A stretch of 64,000 nt of DNA from Opisthorchis felineus (lineage: Eukaryota; Platyhelminthes; Trematoda; Opisthorchiida; Opisthorchiidae), in assembly GCA_004794785.1 (NCBI GenBank), contig SJOL01006420.1, forward strand, positions 454,714 to 518,713, in the 5' to 3' direction. This document shows positions 46,620 to 58,169 of this stretch, piece after piece (within the stretch, counting starts at the first letter, position 1; every line of letters begins with the position of its first letter). Below the pieces are notes generated by a model. It had not been told where the DNA came from and searched no databases. It saw nothing but the letters and a program-made list of their open reading frames with translations. The translations under genes were made by a program, and so were the position numbers.

Positions 46620-48720
46620 ACAAATCCCGCAACCAACCACATCAAATTTAGAACGCCTCTTCAGCAATCGTAAAGTGAAAAGTCCAACTGCATACACTGT
46701 GGATAGAGGGCTACTTGTCACGGCGCGGAAACGAACCATCCCGGTCTCCGCATGGCCGTACAAAGGAATGCTCTACCGTGCGCGTTTCGTACGACGAACG
46801 TTAGCAAAACTTGTCCCTTATGCAAATCGCAGTCAAGCCTTTGCGGCATACATCCAATCAATGTCACCAGTATTATATTTTGAAGAAATCCGTGATCGAT
46901 GCAGGCTTAACATAGCTCTGTATCTTGGCTCACGTTAGCTGATATTGAATATTTGTCAAGGCTGAGATAAGTGTTTGGAATGCTTTATTCTACGTAAAAC
47001 AAGCGGGAATGATGCCATACACCATGCGATAAAGCGTTATGAGCAAAACAGCTTAAGAATCACCGGCCTACACAAAGATCCAGAAATTTCGCTATGAATG
47101 GAGAGGATGTGTTAAGTAGCTGATCTTTGAACTTTTTTTACGTTTCTCGACTTTTTAATGCTATGCACACGATCAGATATTCCACATTATACTAGATCAC
47201 CGAAATGAACCTTGATCTGTCTTCTTACACGGAGACGACAGGGAATGCTCGTGCACTCGGAGGTGAAGCGAGTCTCTTTTCGAGGGACTGCTGTAGTATT
47301 TGAGGTTGATGTTTGGAATCCGCAAGAAACAAACTTGTGCATACTGTGGATAGTCATTTATCTACTTGACTCCTTAATGTGGGTCAACGCAAAACACAAA
47401 TTTTGCATCTTAGTCTTTGCTGGGAGAGGAATGTGCTACTCACTGACATCTACGATAGTCATTGCTGAGAGTTGGGGTGTGGTATCTCAAAAGCTATCAA
47501 CACCAACCCAAGTCTCACGGAACTGGAGTTAAGTGGCCTTAGTTGAGGGTAGCCTCTCGTGGGGGTAGCCTTACAGGGGTAACTAGAGTATTTCCTTCGA
47601 AGGATTCTCGTGTGCATTAAAAATCTCCCTGAAGTCTCTAGGTGCCAGTTCTTTAATTATTCGTGCTAACAAGACAACGTCCAAGCTTTTCTATTGCGAT
47701 CCTGAAAATCGGCTAATTTAGCAGCATTCACTTCAGCTGGGCTCACATCCTCAGATGTTGTTTGGGCAAAAAAATTTTCCATCATCTGTAAATGCTAGCG
47801 AAACCTTTATTTGCCAGCCGTCTCCTTTGGACACCAGAGCCAAAACAATATACATGGCCCAGATGTTCATTATACGAGTGTGTGGAAACGGAATACGTAA
47901 CTGACCTTGAGATCACCGATCGATACCACTCACCTGCACGTATGCATTTATATTCGACGAAAATCGATAGCAAGTGATCATGACAGGAATTAGTCAATAA
48001 GAATGCGAGACGTAGAAAATATGCAGCCACACAGAACATTGAGTTACTCAGGGGCGGTAGAGTTAGCGTCGGTTCATTTACAATCAAGCATGTGGTCATT
48101 AATGATGTATCATTCCTAGAGTCGTCACGTGCAGTTGTATGACAACCCGAGTCGCTTCCTTCGAATCCACTACACAACAGGCAAGACTTTCCGCTTTTAT
48201 TGTGTTCACAGTGAAATAACAATTCTACTATTATGACTTTAGTCTAAACTACGCGAATGTTTTTGTTTTCATTTGCTCATTTTCTGGCATCCGCGGAACT
48301 ATCAGTGTTAGTCATCCAATAATTTCCAAGGCGAACGCGGAACAGAAAGTAAAAATCTATCTTGTGAGATTTCGGACCCGACTAGTGCTTACAAGGATTT
48401 CGCAGCAGCTACCGTAGTGGGTTAAATTTGGTTATCCTACCTTGATAGAGTTGTGGCAACTACCTAAGGAGCGGATTACAGAAGTTCCATATCCATATAC
48501 TGTTCGAGCCCAGTGAAGTGTTCTCCATATCCATATGGCTATGTGTAGTGTCGTATGACTGAATCGCAGCTGTAACAGCAGACCAATAAAAATGAACAGC
48601 TGAATAATATTTTGTCTTTAAGATGAAATGGAGAGCGTGATTTCTAGTTGCGCTGCTGCCTTGAGGGTCTCTTGGAGGATGCACACACAAACTGTGGAAA
48701 ATAAATCAAGTCAGCCAAAA
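46620..48720. other. No supported features
   Basis: A minus-strand frame at 48222-47782 (146 codons) contains a perfect donor-like site (cgtgcag followed by gtgagt, near 47935), but it would be phase 1, there is no matching acceptor with a pyrimidine tract, and no domain is recognised. Nothing else is supported. Confidence 0.4.
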
Positions 48721-48724
48721 AATA

Positions 48725-48850
48725 TGGCCAACTGTCCATAAACTCTGGACAGCCCACTACTTATGTTATCCTTCCCTGTGCTCGTCAGGTGGCTCTGGTT
48801 TACGAAGCTCCATCAACCGTTCTTTCTACTTGGAAAAATTAGAGTGTCAG
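48725..48850 (+). repeat. Repeat family E fragment
   Basis: Blocks ccataaactctggacagccca and gctcgtcaggtggctc resemble the start of family E (gttgctgaaaactcttcgacagcccatgac and gttcatcaggtaggc). Diverged. Confidence 0.4.
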
Positions 48851-49477
48851 TGGGGCAGGTATAACAATCTCAGGCTTTGTCAAAGACGTGTATACACGTC
48901 CTACATAACCAAAGTAATAATTCAGCTACACGTGAACTATCAGTTCACTTACAGCTGCCACGATGCTCTCAGGGTATCACCTAGCACTTCACGGAAACTC
49001 GCTATGAACCCTACAGCTGGCATATAACACCTCAATATCCCTGTCACGTAACTAGGGGATCATCAGTTTCGTGATCTATCTCTGAAAAAAGTTAGACAGC
49101 TAACAGTTGGCTGCATAACCAAAACCCGAAGCAAGCAAGCTACAGCCAACACTGTGCGCGAAAACGATACTAATTCAGGCCACCTTTTATCCTAGAGTCG
49201 AATCACCTCAAATTTTTATGACTCAGCGTGACGTTTTTGATATTTAATCTACGTTACTATGCCTTTACTTGTAAACGTACAATGTTTTGTGTTTGCAGCT
49301 GAAAAGTTATCATCCATTATTTTGTATTAACAGACTGCAAGGTTTGAGAATATCAATTTATCAAGAACACTTTCGATACTCAGCTGGTTTCTCTGTCCCC
49401 GGTGAAATCTGGCAGCATTTCTGGAGCTCTAGCGGTTTGTTGTATATTACCTAGAGGACTGGGTGCACAGTTAGTTC

Positions 49478-49697
49478 AATTCAGTTCAGTTCAGTTTAGT
49501 TTAGTTTAGTTTAGTTCAGTTCAGTTCAGTTCAGTTCAGTTCAGTTCAGTTCAGTTCAGTTCAGTTCAGTTCAGTTCAGTTCAGTTCAGTTCAGTTCAGT
49601 TCAGTTCAGTTCAGCTCAGTTCAGTTCAGTTCAGTTCAGTTCAGTTCAGTTCAGTTCAGTTCAGTTCAGTTCAGTTCAGTTCAGCTCAGTTCAGTTT
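49478..49697. repeat. (TTCAG)n pentanucleotide array
   Basis: About 44 units of ttcag run with few interruptions. A short block of tttag variants (about 49494-49516) sits near the left end and single ctcag variants occur near 49615 and 49684. The right end abuts the 3' region of an RTE-like remnant. On the minus strand the array reads (ctgaa)n directly after that element's trailer. Confidence 0.95.
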
Positions 49698-49699
49698 TC

Positions 49700-49935
49700 A
49701 GCTCATAAGCCGTGCACCAAAGTACAGTGGTTTCAGCTGCAACAGCTTCGTTCGCCGAGGATAAGGAGAATAAGGGAATGAGGGCTACGAGTTGGAGGCG
49801 ACGACCCATTCAGTTCATCAGTTCTGTTTGCCCATTGTGACGGGGACTGAGAGATAAGTAGGGAGGGCGATAGCTTTGATGCAAGACAAGGTCACCACTA
49901 TTGATTTGTCTTGTCCCGCAGTCCCCATCCGGGGA
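49700..49935 (-). mobile_element. RTE-like RT tail and 3' region
   Basis: The minus-strand translation near 49930-49897 reads RFPGWGLRDKTNQ, matching the GWGPRDP block near the C-terminus of the intact RT (residues 479-485). The following bases match 27290-27400 (gttggaggc, cgttcgccgaggataag, cagtggtttcagctgc). This is a short 3' end of the same element family as at 27.3-27.9 kb. Confidence 0.55.
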
Positions 49936-50184
49936 AACGGCAGTTATCAACGTCACTGAGTTGACTGGCAAAGATGATCGTGCTTAGTTGCCAAGTCAAG
50001 GACAACAACGAAGATGAACTGGAGGTTGATGCTGCAGTGTTACATTGATTGGAGTTTCCCCTAGATGGGCAGACAACATTTCTGAAGAAACACCGCTGAT
50101 ATGTAAAGTGATATAAAATAAACGCTGGTGACTGAGTCTTAGATTTCAACATTTCGATAGAACTTCTATCATGCAGGTGAATTT

Positions 50185-50370
50185 AATTCAGATTGGAAAG
50201 ACTGGGAAGCACTGTACAGCTGTTTTTTGCCTTTGTTTGGCATTATCAGCGGCTCGAATTTTCCCAAGGGTCTGTGATATGCGCTCCGCCGATGATTTTC
50301 AACAAGGACGAAACAGCGACAAAGTGTTTCGCGGCTGCTCCGCATACTTCGACTTCACTTTCATGATGAA
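50185..50370. repeat. Inverted pair of SINE family C segments
   Basis: The left half is in minus orientation (gggaagcactgtacagctg, then ttggcattatcagcggc). The right half is in plus orientation (gatatgcgctccgccgatgattttcaacaaggacgaaacagc, then gcggctgctccgcatacttcgacttcac). The two halves are mutually related in inverse order, like the pair at 3948-4330. Confidence 0.55.
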
Positions 50371-52199
50371 ACCTTTACTGAAATCTCGGAACCTGCTCGT
50401 ATCACCTGCACTCAAATATGCTAAAACTATCAATCTTCAAATGTACCGATTTATCAAACGTGCCGGGTGCTGCATGCCCCGATCCCATCGGACTGTATCT
50501 ATGACATTCTGCTCACCAACGTACCGACCCCTGGAGAGTACCAGGTCCTCATTTGTACTAATGTTCTGCTGAACCATGCAAAAGATTATTGTGCAAATGG
50601 GATCCTCAGTACTTTCACCAGATGGGCAGACAAACTAGTACCCGGTTCCAATCAAAGCAGACCACAGGAAAGTGGATACCGAGTGAGTCTGATGATACGG
50701 CTATTTAGTAGGGTCCTCGGTATCAAAGTCCATCAAGGTATAAAGCAGGAAAAGTTGAGGTTATTTGAAAAATGACAAACGCGCCTTACATTAGAATAAC
50801 GCCCAAGAATTAAAAAACTCCACGCTCAGTAGTGGTGCAAATGGGAAACTATCCAACTCCCTCATCCCAGCTGAAAGGACAGGATACCGTATATAGCCGA
50901 GTGCAACATCTTCACTAATCCCCAAATAAGACGAACGGGAAGAAATTCCACACCAGATTTGTTGATTAGATGAGAAGAACAAACCAAACCACCAGGAGAC
51001 GCAGGTAAGTATAGTACATTGGTTAGAGACCCGACGAAAGGACAACATTCACCACACCAAGAACGTAAAATGGATTTCGAAAATGTGGAGATTTCGATAT
51101 GAGAACTGTGATTCACACCACAAACGAACGGCCTAGGCGGTGGACATCGTAAAATAAACGATTCTGGTATGAAGAGAATAAAAAAGCAGGGCTAGAGAGT
51201 GCTTGGTTTAGATCAGCTGACTTGACAAATGGTAGTTTTAGCCAAAAATCATCACTAGAATTAGAAGTCTGGATCTAAAGTAGAAAGTCAAACTCAGTCA
51301 AAACTAATGTAAAGGCTACCTCCTCAACTGGCAAGCTCGGACTCATAAGAACCAGGCCCCAAATTCACCCAAAATCCACGTAAGTCACCTTGCCCATTCG
51401 TCGAAAAATTTACTCACGTAGACCAACCAACAACGACCCCTGGCTCATACTCCCTACTGATCTAGCCCCCATTAGTAGGAGATCGGTTCTTGCGTGGCAA
51501 AGAGAAGAATTCTTTCGTTATAAACTGTTATGATCATAACATGTTTTGGACTTCGGCTACAGATATCAGATATGGCTGCACTCAATATTTGGATATGCTG
51601 CTTTGAATGACTGAGAAAACAAACTGAGTTGAAATGATTTGACAGTGACTTTGGATTGCAATTACGCCGACGAAAATTACAGTGCGCACGGGGATTTGGT
51701 GTTTTCTGAGACCCGAAAGCAACAAACTGCTTTCAGTTACTGAGACTAAGCACCAAGTATTGTTAGTGTCCTCACACGGTTCGACTCGTTCGTCTTATCA
51801 CCCGTCTTTAAGCTTGTTAGCAGTAAGCGATGAGGAATACCAGCCGTTCTGTCTCACGTAATGCCGGAATGATGAAGTTGTTTACTTTTGACAAGTTTAA
51901 AATTTTCGATATCCCAGTTTTTCGCTTTGAAGTAAACTGTTCTTATGCTTCACCGCAAGAACTTTGCTGGTGCGAAGTTTTGTAATATAAATAATCCAGA
52001 CGTATTTGTATGGATGCAAAAAGTATGAGATAAATTATTAGTACACCCGAGTAGACATGATTCCTATACAGGCATTCACACTGCCACAGTAATGTCTCGC
52101 GCAAACCCTCCGAAAAAGACAAGGTGATGTGTTCAGACATTGCTTTTGCGGTTGTGCACATTTCATTCAAACTCAACTGCTACCTGGTAATTTGTTGGA
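50371..52199. other. No supported features
   Basis: Short overlapping open frames on both strands (50791-51116 minus, 50467-50775 plus) without family resemblance. Confidence 0.4.
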
Positions 52200-52355
52200 A
52201 TATTGGTAGCTCGGGTGCATTAGTTGGTAATTGGTCAGGTGATTGATCAGGTAATTCATCAAGCGATTGATCCTCGAATGGTGACGAAACGTTTGCAAAT
52301 TAATTGCCAAGCTCGGCGAACAGATCAACAGCCACCTGATCAATTATCAACTGCT
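52200..52355. repeat. Imperfect foldback of repeat family D
   Basis: It starts with a plus-orientation head (ttggtagctcggg, then ggtcaggtgattgatcagg) and ends with a minus-orientation copy (atggtgacgaaacgtttgcaaattaattgccaagctcggcgaacagatcaacagccacctgatcaattatcaactgctacc). Both ends therefore carry inverted ggtag heads. Compared with 31603-31799 the arms are shorter and mismatched. Confidence 0.6.
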
Positions 52356-52876
52356 ACCTATTATTCGTATAATCTAAACCAGCATCCGGGTGCAACTTGA
52401 AGCACGGTGAAATAACGGTGCTGCCTCAGTCCAGCGATCGACTTGATTCACCAGCCGGTGTTTTTAACAGGGCAACCACCAAAGGATCATCGGTTGTTTA
52501 TTGAGCCTCAAAACAAGTCAGAAGGCTGTGTGTGTAGCGGAAACATTCTGGGCGTGCCATTAGCTAGTTTGGTTGGCTGCTGGACCAGCAGTTCAGACCA
52601 ATCGGATCTCAGTTGGCTGCCAGGCCGGGCAACAGCCCGACCCTTTAACCAATCACGTGCGAGTAAACGTGTTGGCCGCAGCAGCGCCCAACTATGAGCA
52701 ATAAGCCAGTCTGGGAACCGGACTCCACCCAAACCAGGTATATCAATACCGATCAGTTTATGAAGTACAGGCTGATCATTAACAAACAAACCACAGTAAT
52801 CTAATGCATACATCCTCGAAGTACCTCCGCAAAATAAGCATAAATTCATACCACTTGTCAGTCCACCGTTTGGCCA

Positions 52877-52884
52877 TATAAAAG
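52877..52884 (+). promoter_or_regulatory. Candidate TATA box
   Basis: tataaaag lies 36 bases upstream of an initiator-like tcactct (52911-52917) and a cag followed by gtaaga donor-like site (52918-52926). AATAAA follows at 53298. No convincing protein is encoded downstream (a 102-codon frame at 52885 begins upstream of the expected transcription start). It could be the promoter of an LTR or of an unrecognised gene. Confidence 0.35.
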
Positions 52885-53297
52885 ATGAAGCCTTCAAAAG
52901 TGTCGCATTTTCACTCTCAGGTAAGAATCGATTTTTCCTATTCTATGCACAAGCAGCTGGGTATTTCATCATACCCTTGTCCTTCCTGCAACAACCGTCT
53001 GTGCCACGAACCACCTGCTGATTCGTTGGACCCAAAACGCAGACAGTCTAAACAGCGAGTCTCTGAAGGACATCTCCAGACTGATCGGTTCAGTTCATTG
53101 GCGAAGCCAGCCAAGGCTTCTGTTTATCTAGGATACACTCACATGTTTGCTCGGAGGACCATGGAATCCAACGGTCAGATTCGAACATACTGAACACTCA
53201 TCCCACCCCCCTATGCCATTTCGGTTTGCAGGTTTTAAATGAGGTTAGCTGTGCATGTGGATGGATAGCATAGTTAATTGAAGCCTTGGGTGACCAG

Positions 53298-53303
53298 AAT
53301 AAA
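53298..53303 (+). terminator. Candidate polyadenylation signal
   Basis: AATAAA in the context ccagaataaagtgtac, about 390 bases after the possible start site near 52913. On its own this hexamer is weak evidence; the pairing with the upstream TATA box makes it worth noting. Confidence 0.3.
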
Positions 53304-53556
53304 GTGTACTTTGGATCTGTACCGGCGCACAACATCAATATCCTTTGCCCTAAAACCAAAAGCTATCTAGTACGAAAGATAGTGTAACTTGATGCCCTTC
53401 GTCTGTGAGCACATGAATGATCCGGTTTTCCTTTTACTTGTACGATCGTGCTAAATTTGGCGACAATTATTTTTCCGTTGGATTTAAAAAGTCTTTCCCC
53501 TAACTGAAGTTAATTTACTGGGACAGAAGTTCGAATGCAGTCAAACCAAAGTCTAT

Positions 53557-53750
53557 ATAGCTCAGTGACCGAAAGGTCCGTGGTTCAAATCCAGTCTCGG
53601 CACAATGACTGCTGTTGCCCAGGCTTGGGGAATCTGGCAGCATCTCAACACTCAGGATTCCTTCGGGTGGTATGGCAGCTATGCACCGGAAGGATGTTAC
53701 AGCTGAACGATCACTTATTATTAGCAGTGGTAATAGTAGTAGCAGTTGGT
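53557..53750 (+). mobile_element. SINE family A copy, head deleted
   Basis: tagctcagtg is followed immediately by accgaaaggtccgtggttcaaatcc, so the middle of the tRNA-like head is missing. The body has gcccaggcttgggg, gggtggtatggcagctatgcacc and ggatgttacagctgaacgatc. The tail is a short attattagcagtggtaatagtag tract. Confidence 0.75.
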
Positions 53751-53759
53751 CGAAGCAGG

Positions 53760-55195
53760 AAAGGGGTTGATGAGCTTGCAATAGAATAAGTAAGGAAAAG
53801 AAGTAGAGCACATAGGAATTTCAGTGACCTAAATAGTGGTTCTCCGCTGGCTGCGGTAAACTGTCATGGGGTATGCAATCAGCGTGATGAAAAGCAGCTG
53901 ACTTGGGCGATTAATGTATGGGGGCTGGCAGCCTCACAAAGATAGGTATGGAGAATTTACGCAATCCCAGAGATAACAAACGGCGAGAGTGACGTCGTAG
54001 AGAGTGTGGGTGTGATGCATGTAGACCTTATAACATAATGCCTGACTAGTCGCAGCCGCATTGACACTGTCGTTCCAAGACGCCATGTGCGTCAATGGTG
54101 TGCAGATCCATATCAGTCAACCTAGCGAATGCGAGCGCTTTAATACAGCATTACGGCAAATATGGTTGGTTGCACGTGCTATGCAAACAAATTTGGGATA
54201 CGTTTACTCTGGCAGTAATGTTAACCTTGCCTTCAATTCATCGAAGGTTGCTCAAACGTTTCCTTATCTCTCTCATTTCGCCGTCATTCCATCCATTTTC
54301 ATCGTCCGTTAGCCAAATCGACTCCATTCCGCCAAGCCACAAGGCTCAGTCCGTTTTACCACGACGAAGTGAATAGTTTGTAGTGTTGTCGCATGTAGCC
54401 TGTCCCTTCACTGATGTGATGTCGTTTATTTCAACACCCTCGGTAACATCAAACTGCGCACCACTGCTGAATGACCCACAGAACTTCAAGAGCAAGATTA
54501 GGGTAAGTACCAATCAGTTAGAAGTGGAAAGTTTGCCATTTCGAAGAAAGTTAGCATAGATTCACCGCTAACTTTGGAACGGTGATTTCAATTACTGCAG
54601 TGGTTTTGTAGCTCTAATCCAACTAATAAACACAAGAAGTTGGATACGTCAAAACGTGACACCAACATTTTTTCGGCAACAAGGAACGAAAGTATCACAA
54701 GCCTCTCCAACTTACCAAACCCAGCAGGAAGGCAATACAAAAAAATTTCGCTTGATGATTGCCACCTTACCTTTTTAGCTAACCTCGGCCCGGTCTATAG
54801 AAGCACGTGCACTGTCCATAGCACCTGGGCCATCATTCTTTTTAAGCTATTGAGGCTTGTTTTCAAAACACCCTGTTAACCGTGGACAACACAACCAGCA
54901 AGTGACCTGGCTCTGCTCTGTACCATGTCTTTGAGTCTTGGTCTAGTTGGGGCTTAATAAATTATTGTACTGCGATCAATAATTCCAAGCAATACTTAAA
55001 AGTCAGCCCCTGTAGTTGGAACATTAATACCGGATGTGCGGTTGACAAGGTCCACGCGGCTAACTTCAGCGAACTCGTCTGGTAGATTCATTAACCTCAC
55101 AGCGATGTTAAACACATCCGCTTTCATAGAAACCTGTGTGAATTTGCATTTTATGTCCTTACATATATGTGAGTTCCTTCTGTGGAATTCTGATC
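53760..55195. other. No supported features
   Basis: Open frames are short and unrelated to known families. The AATAAA at 53298 and a second aataaa near 54957 are not linked to any gene I can define. Confidence 0.4.
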
Positions 55196-55201
55196 TCTAG
55201 T

Positions 55202-55222
55202 CATGATGGTGATGATGATGAC

Positions 55223-55276
<54 letters not shown>

Positions 55277-55440
55277 AATGATGATGATGATGAAGATCGC
55301 TCAGCTGTGTCACCATTTCGGTACCTACCTGCCATGTCGTCCGAAGGAGGCACGAGAGCTGAGATACTATCAGGTTGCCCAAGCTTACACGGGAGCAGTT
55401 GAGATGCCGCGGTTTGGTTCAAACGACGACTAATAATCAC
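55202..55440 (-). mobile_element. SINE family A copy with expanded (ATC)n tail
   Basis: In minus orientation: a degraded head (gtcgtttgaaccaaacc), a body with gcttgggcaacctgatag and cggacgacatggcaggtaggtacc, then a tail that has grown into about 90 bases of ATC trinucleotides (plus strand gat, 55202-55293). Poly-His, poly-Asp, poly-Met and poly-Ser frames across it are artefacts of the microsatellite. Confidence 0.75.
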
Positions 55441-56260
55441 TAGTAATCCACCCCATAAACTTGTGTTGTGAAATTCGCCCCTACTAAACTACAATTCTGA
55501 GGAAGAATTTAGGACGCAGACCTGGGTTTCGGAAGCTCTGTCTCTTCGAGAAATCAGACAGAAGGATATTGATTTTTTGACGATTAATATGTGTCCTTAG
55601 CTGTTCAGTTTACCTTTCCCTAGGCTTTTATGTTGGCGTAAACTGCAAGGTGAATCATAATCCAACCGACAGCATTTAAACAGGAGCGATCTCACGAACC
55701 GAGTGGGTGGAGTGTTCAGATGCTGAACCTTATAGGACAACTTGGAAGTAACGAGAATTTACCTGGAAATAAGAAGACATCACTTTACTTCTCACCCCAT
55801 GTGAGGACAGAACAAGATTGGCACTGTGTCTTTTCATCGTTATTATTAATTGTGGACATAGCAAGGTCATCCGCGGGAATCATAAGTAAGACAAGTTACC
55901 CTCAGTAAGTGCAAGCGCAAGCTAACTGAGCATTGTTCTATCTTCCAATATGGCTGGAAGCAAGGTAAATGATTATACTGATCACGTGACCGAACTCCAC
56001 AAAAACGAGAACAAAAATAACATGCAAAATAAACTTGGGAATTTGTCAGACGATGGTCTTTACATTTACAAGTACATTTGCCATATTCACGATAGATCGA
56101 TTTGAGTGATGCGCTCCACCCTCCTTAGGCCGGAGTATCGCCAATTCGATCAGCTTAAGTCGAACAAAGTTGATTTCACTGAAAGTGCTAGAGTCCTTAA
56201 AAATTATACACCAATTCTTTGATTACCCGATAACATGACATAATGTGAAATCACCTCAGG

Positions 56261-56472
56261 CTAATACGACAAAAAGGAGGTTCATAGATGGTTGGCGAAG
56301 CCCAGAGCACACGTTCTTCAGTTTCTCTGAATGGTCCCTAATACTAGTAATAATAATAATAATAATCTAATACGACAAAAAGGAGGTTCATAGATGGTTG
56401 GCGAAGCCCAGAGCACACGTTCTTCAGTTTCTCTGAATGGTCCCTAATACTAGTAATAATAATAATAATAAT
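56261..56472. repeat. Perfect tandem duplication, two units of 106 bp
   Basis: 56261-56366 and 56367-56472 appear identical base for base, including the terminal (taa)n run of the same length. The unit starts ctaatacgacaaaaagg and ends in the microsatellite. The second unit's microsatellite is also the 3' tail of the adjacent minus-strand family A SINE. The complete identity implies a recent event or an assembly artefact. Confidence 0.95.
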
Positions 56473-56655
56473 GCTAATAACGATTCAGATGTAACACCCT
56501 TTCGGAGCATACCACTCGAGGGAAGCATGGGGACCCAGGTGCTGCCAGGTTGCCCAGGCCTAGACAGGAGCAGCCGAGATGCAGAATTTCAGTTCAAACC
56601 ACGGATCTCCCAATCAGGAAGTTCACACCTTAACCATTGAACTAGTTCGAGCCTC
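56446..56655 (-). mobile_element. SINE family A copy with (ATT)n tail
   Basis: In minus orientation the head carries ggttaaggtgtgaacttcctgattgggagatccgtggtttgaac, the body cctgtctaggcctgggcaacctggcagc, and the tail is a run of att triplets (plus strand taa) shared with the tandem duplication. Confidence 0.75.
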
Positions 56656-57169
56656 TGACGAAAGGAAACCTCTGAGGATCAGCTTAGTTCTTACAAGAAC
56701 AACCACAAAATATATTGAGATACTGATGTCTCTTTATTCCTGTGAGTTGAGCTGAAAATGCCCGATGAAATTTTTCTTTGAAGCGTTTGCATGCGTGACA
56801 CCTTTCTTTGTTGATAAACCCGGTGTCCCGCGGTGAGTAGGTGACTGATATCGAATCCTCTAGTCTTTCGGAATACGCGATTTGTCAAGGATGCTTGAAG
56901 CTGTTATGCTCATTCCGGTTGGTAGCACAATCTGAGTAGTTTTAAACGATATGTGTCGTGACCCAATCCTGCCAGAACAAACAGCGTTTACTTTTAAACT
57001 ACCATTTTTCGGGCACAAACTGCGCATGGTTCAGTCGATAGAACGGAGCCACGTTACCAGCGGATTTCTAGTCATGTCACTTTTGACAAAAAATGCATTT
57101 AAGCCCCCTACCATTGGTATGCACATGAAGGAGGTTCGGATCTTCCTACGAGATGTGGACATGTATGAA

Positions 57170-57262
57170 CTAGGTGGTCGAGTTTGTTCGCTGCACTTGG
57201 CAGTTTAGCTGAAAACGTTTCCCAACCAGTCAAGGTGATATTATCAGTGCGAAGCAGAGGGG
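57170..57262 (+). repeat. Repeat family D copy, diverged
   Basis: Blocks gtggtcgagtttgttcgctg, cttggcagtttagctgaaaacgtttc and aaggtgatattatcagtgcg parallel the left arm of the foldback at 31603. No inverted partner was found. Confidence 0.5.
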
Positions 57263-57293
57263 AATTTCGCGTTGAACAATGGTGTGCGCGAGT

Positions 57294-57764
57294 TTACACA
57301 CATTTTTCTGAAGCGTATGACTTTATGATTTGTTGCCCCTTGGAAGTAATCCTACTGACAGAATTCCTCACCCGTATCCTGATTAACCGACATCTAGGTG
57401 ACCTTTGAACTTGGCCTCTCTGATTCGCACCTTTTGATTTTCGCCGAATTGGTCCCACCACTGATCTTCTCGTCTGACCCGTTTGTCTGTTGCTCGCCCG
57501 TGCTTGTGCTATTTGATTCAATTCGTGACCTCTTACTGTTAGAGACGCACACGTCAACGTGCTGACTGACTGGGTTCGTCGTAGAGCCACTTCCAGGAAT
57601 TTCCTAGCTTCTTTGGCACCTACACGCGTCAGAATCTGTGCCCTTTCCTTACTAAAATGGTGACCTTCCCGATCCTTGTGTATTGACCTTCTTGTATTCG
57701 ATGTTCTGTGTGGGTGATTGCGTTCCGAGCTTGTCCCGTCTAATGTTCTTGCATCCAATACCAT
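57294..57764 (-). other. Unassigned 156-codon open frame, possible Penelope-like tail
   Basis: Basic, Arg/Ser/Thr-rich product. The segment HHFSKERAQILTRVGAKEARKFLEV (read here as HHFSKERAQIL then TRVGAKEARKFLEV) has the spacing H-F, I-L, R-KFLE seen after the GIY-YIG core in Penelope-like elements. The rest has no match. It is either a decayed element tail or a chance frame. Confidence 0.3.
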
Positions 57765-58093
57765 TTATTTGACATGAGCACATGATCCCTAAGTGGAACA
57801 TTTCATGTCGTTTGGTACTGTCGGAATGCATGCAACCTCGGAAAGCAAGTAAACTTAATTTGGTGGATGGCTCATTTGTGCAACTTATTGACGTACATGT
57901 CCAGCCTAGGCTTTAAGAACCTACGAATTGTATCCGCATTAGGTAGCAGTTACAGTCATCACGCTGTAACTTGAGATGAGGCCATCCATTACGGCATGTC
58001 AAAGTAAAAAAGCCGTAATCGCCAGGGAAAAAAGGAAGCACTGGTTTCAGGCACATCGAACTATCTAAAAAAGAGCAACAAAGCCGAAAATAT

Positions 58094-58095
<2 letters not shown>

Positions 58096-58130
<35 letters not shown>

Positions 58131-58165
58131 GAAATATATATAAATACGAAATATATATAAATACG
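58096..58165. repeat. (TA)n tract followed by 17-bp tandem repeats
   Basis: A TA run (58096-58129) continues into two exact copies of tacgaaatatatataaa (58128-58144 and 58145-58161) and the start of a third. Confidence 0.95.
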
Positions 58166-58169
58166 AAAG

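Noticed and set aside
46507..46938. 143-codon plus frame
   Set aside because: Its first third lies in a SINE family B copy, and the remainder has no domain or splice support.
47782..48222. 146-codon minus frame with a perfect splice donor near 47935
   Set aside because: The donor would be phase 1, unlike the phase-0 introns of the nearby gene; there is no acceptor with a pyrimidine tract and no recognisable domain.
49494..49516. TTTAG repeats as a telomere-like tract
   Set aside because: They are a variant block inside the (TTCAG)n array and do not match the TTAGGG telomere repeat.
52508..52897. 129-codon minus frame
   Set aside because: No family resemblance; it overlaps the antisense of a candidate promoter region and has no splice or polyadenylation context.
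55197..55440. Frames encoding poly-His, poly-Asp, poly-Met or poly-Ser
   Set aside because: They are readings of a (GAT)n microsatellite at the tail of a SINE on both strands; the flanking codons belong to the SINE.
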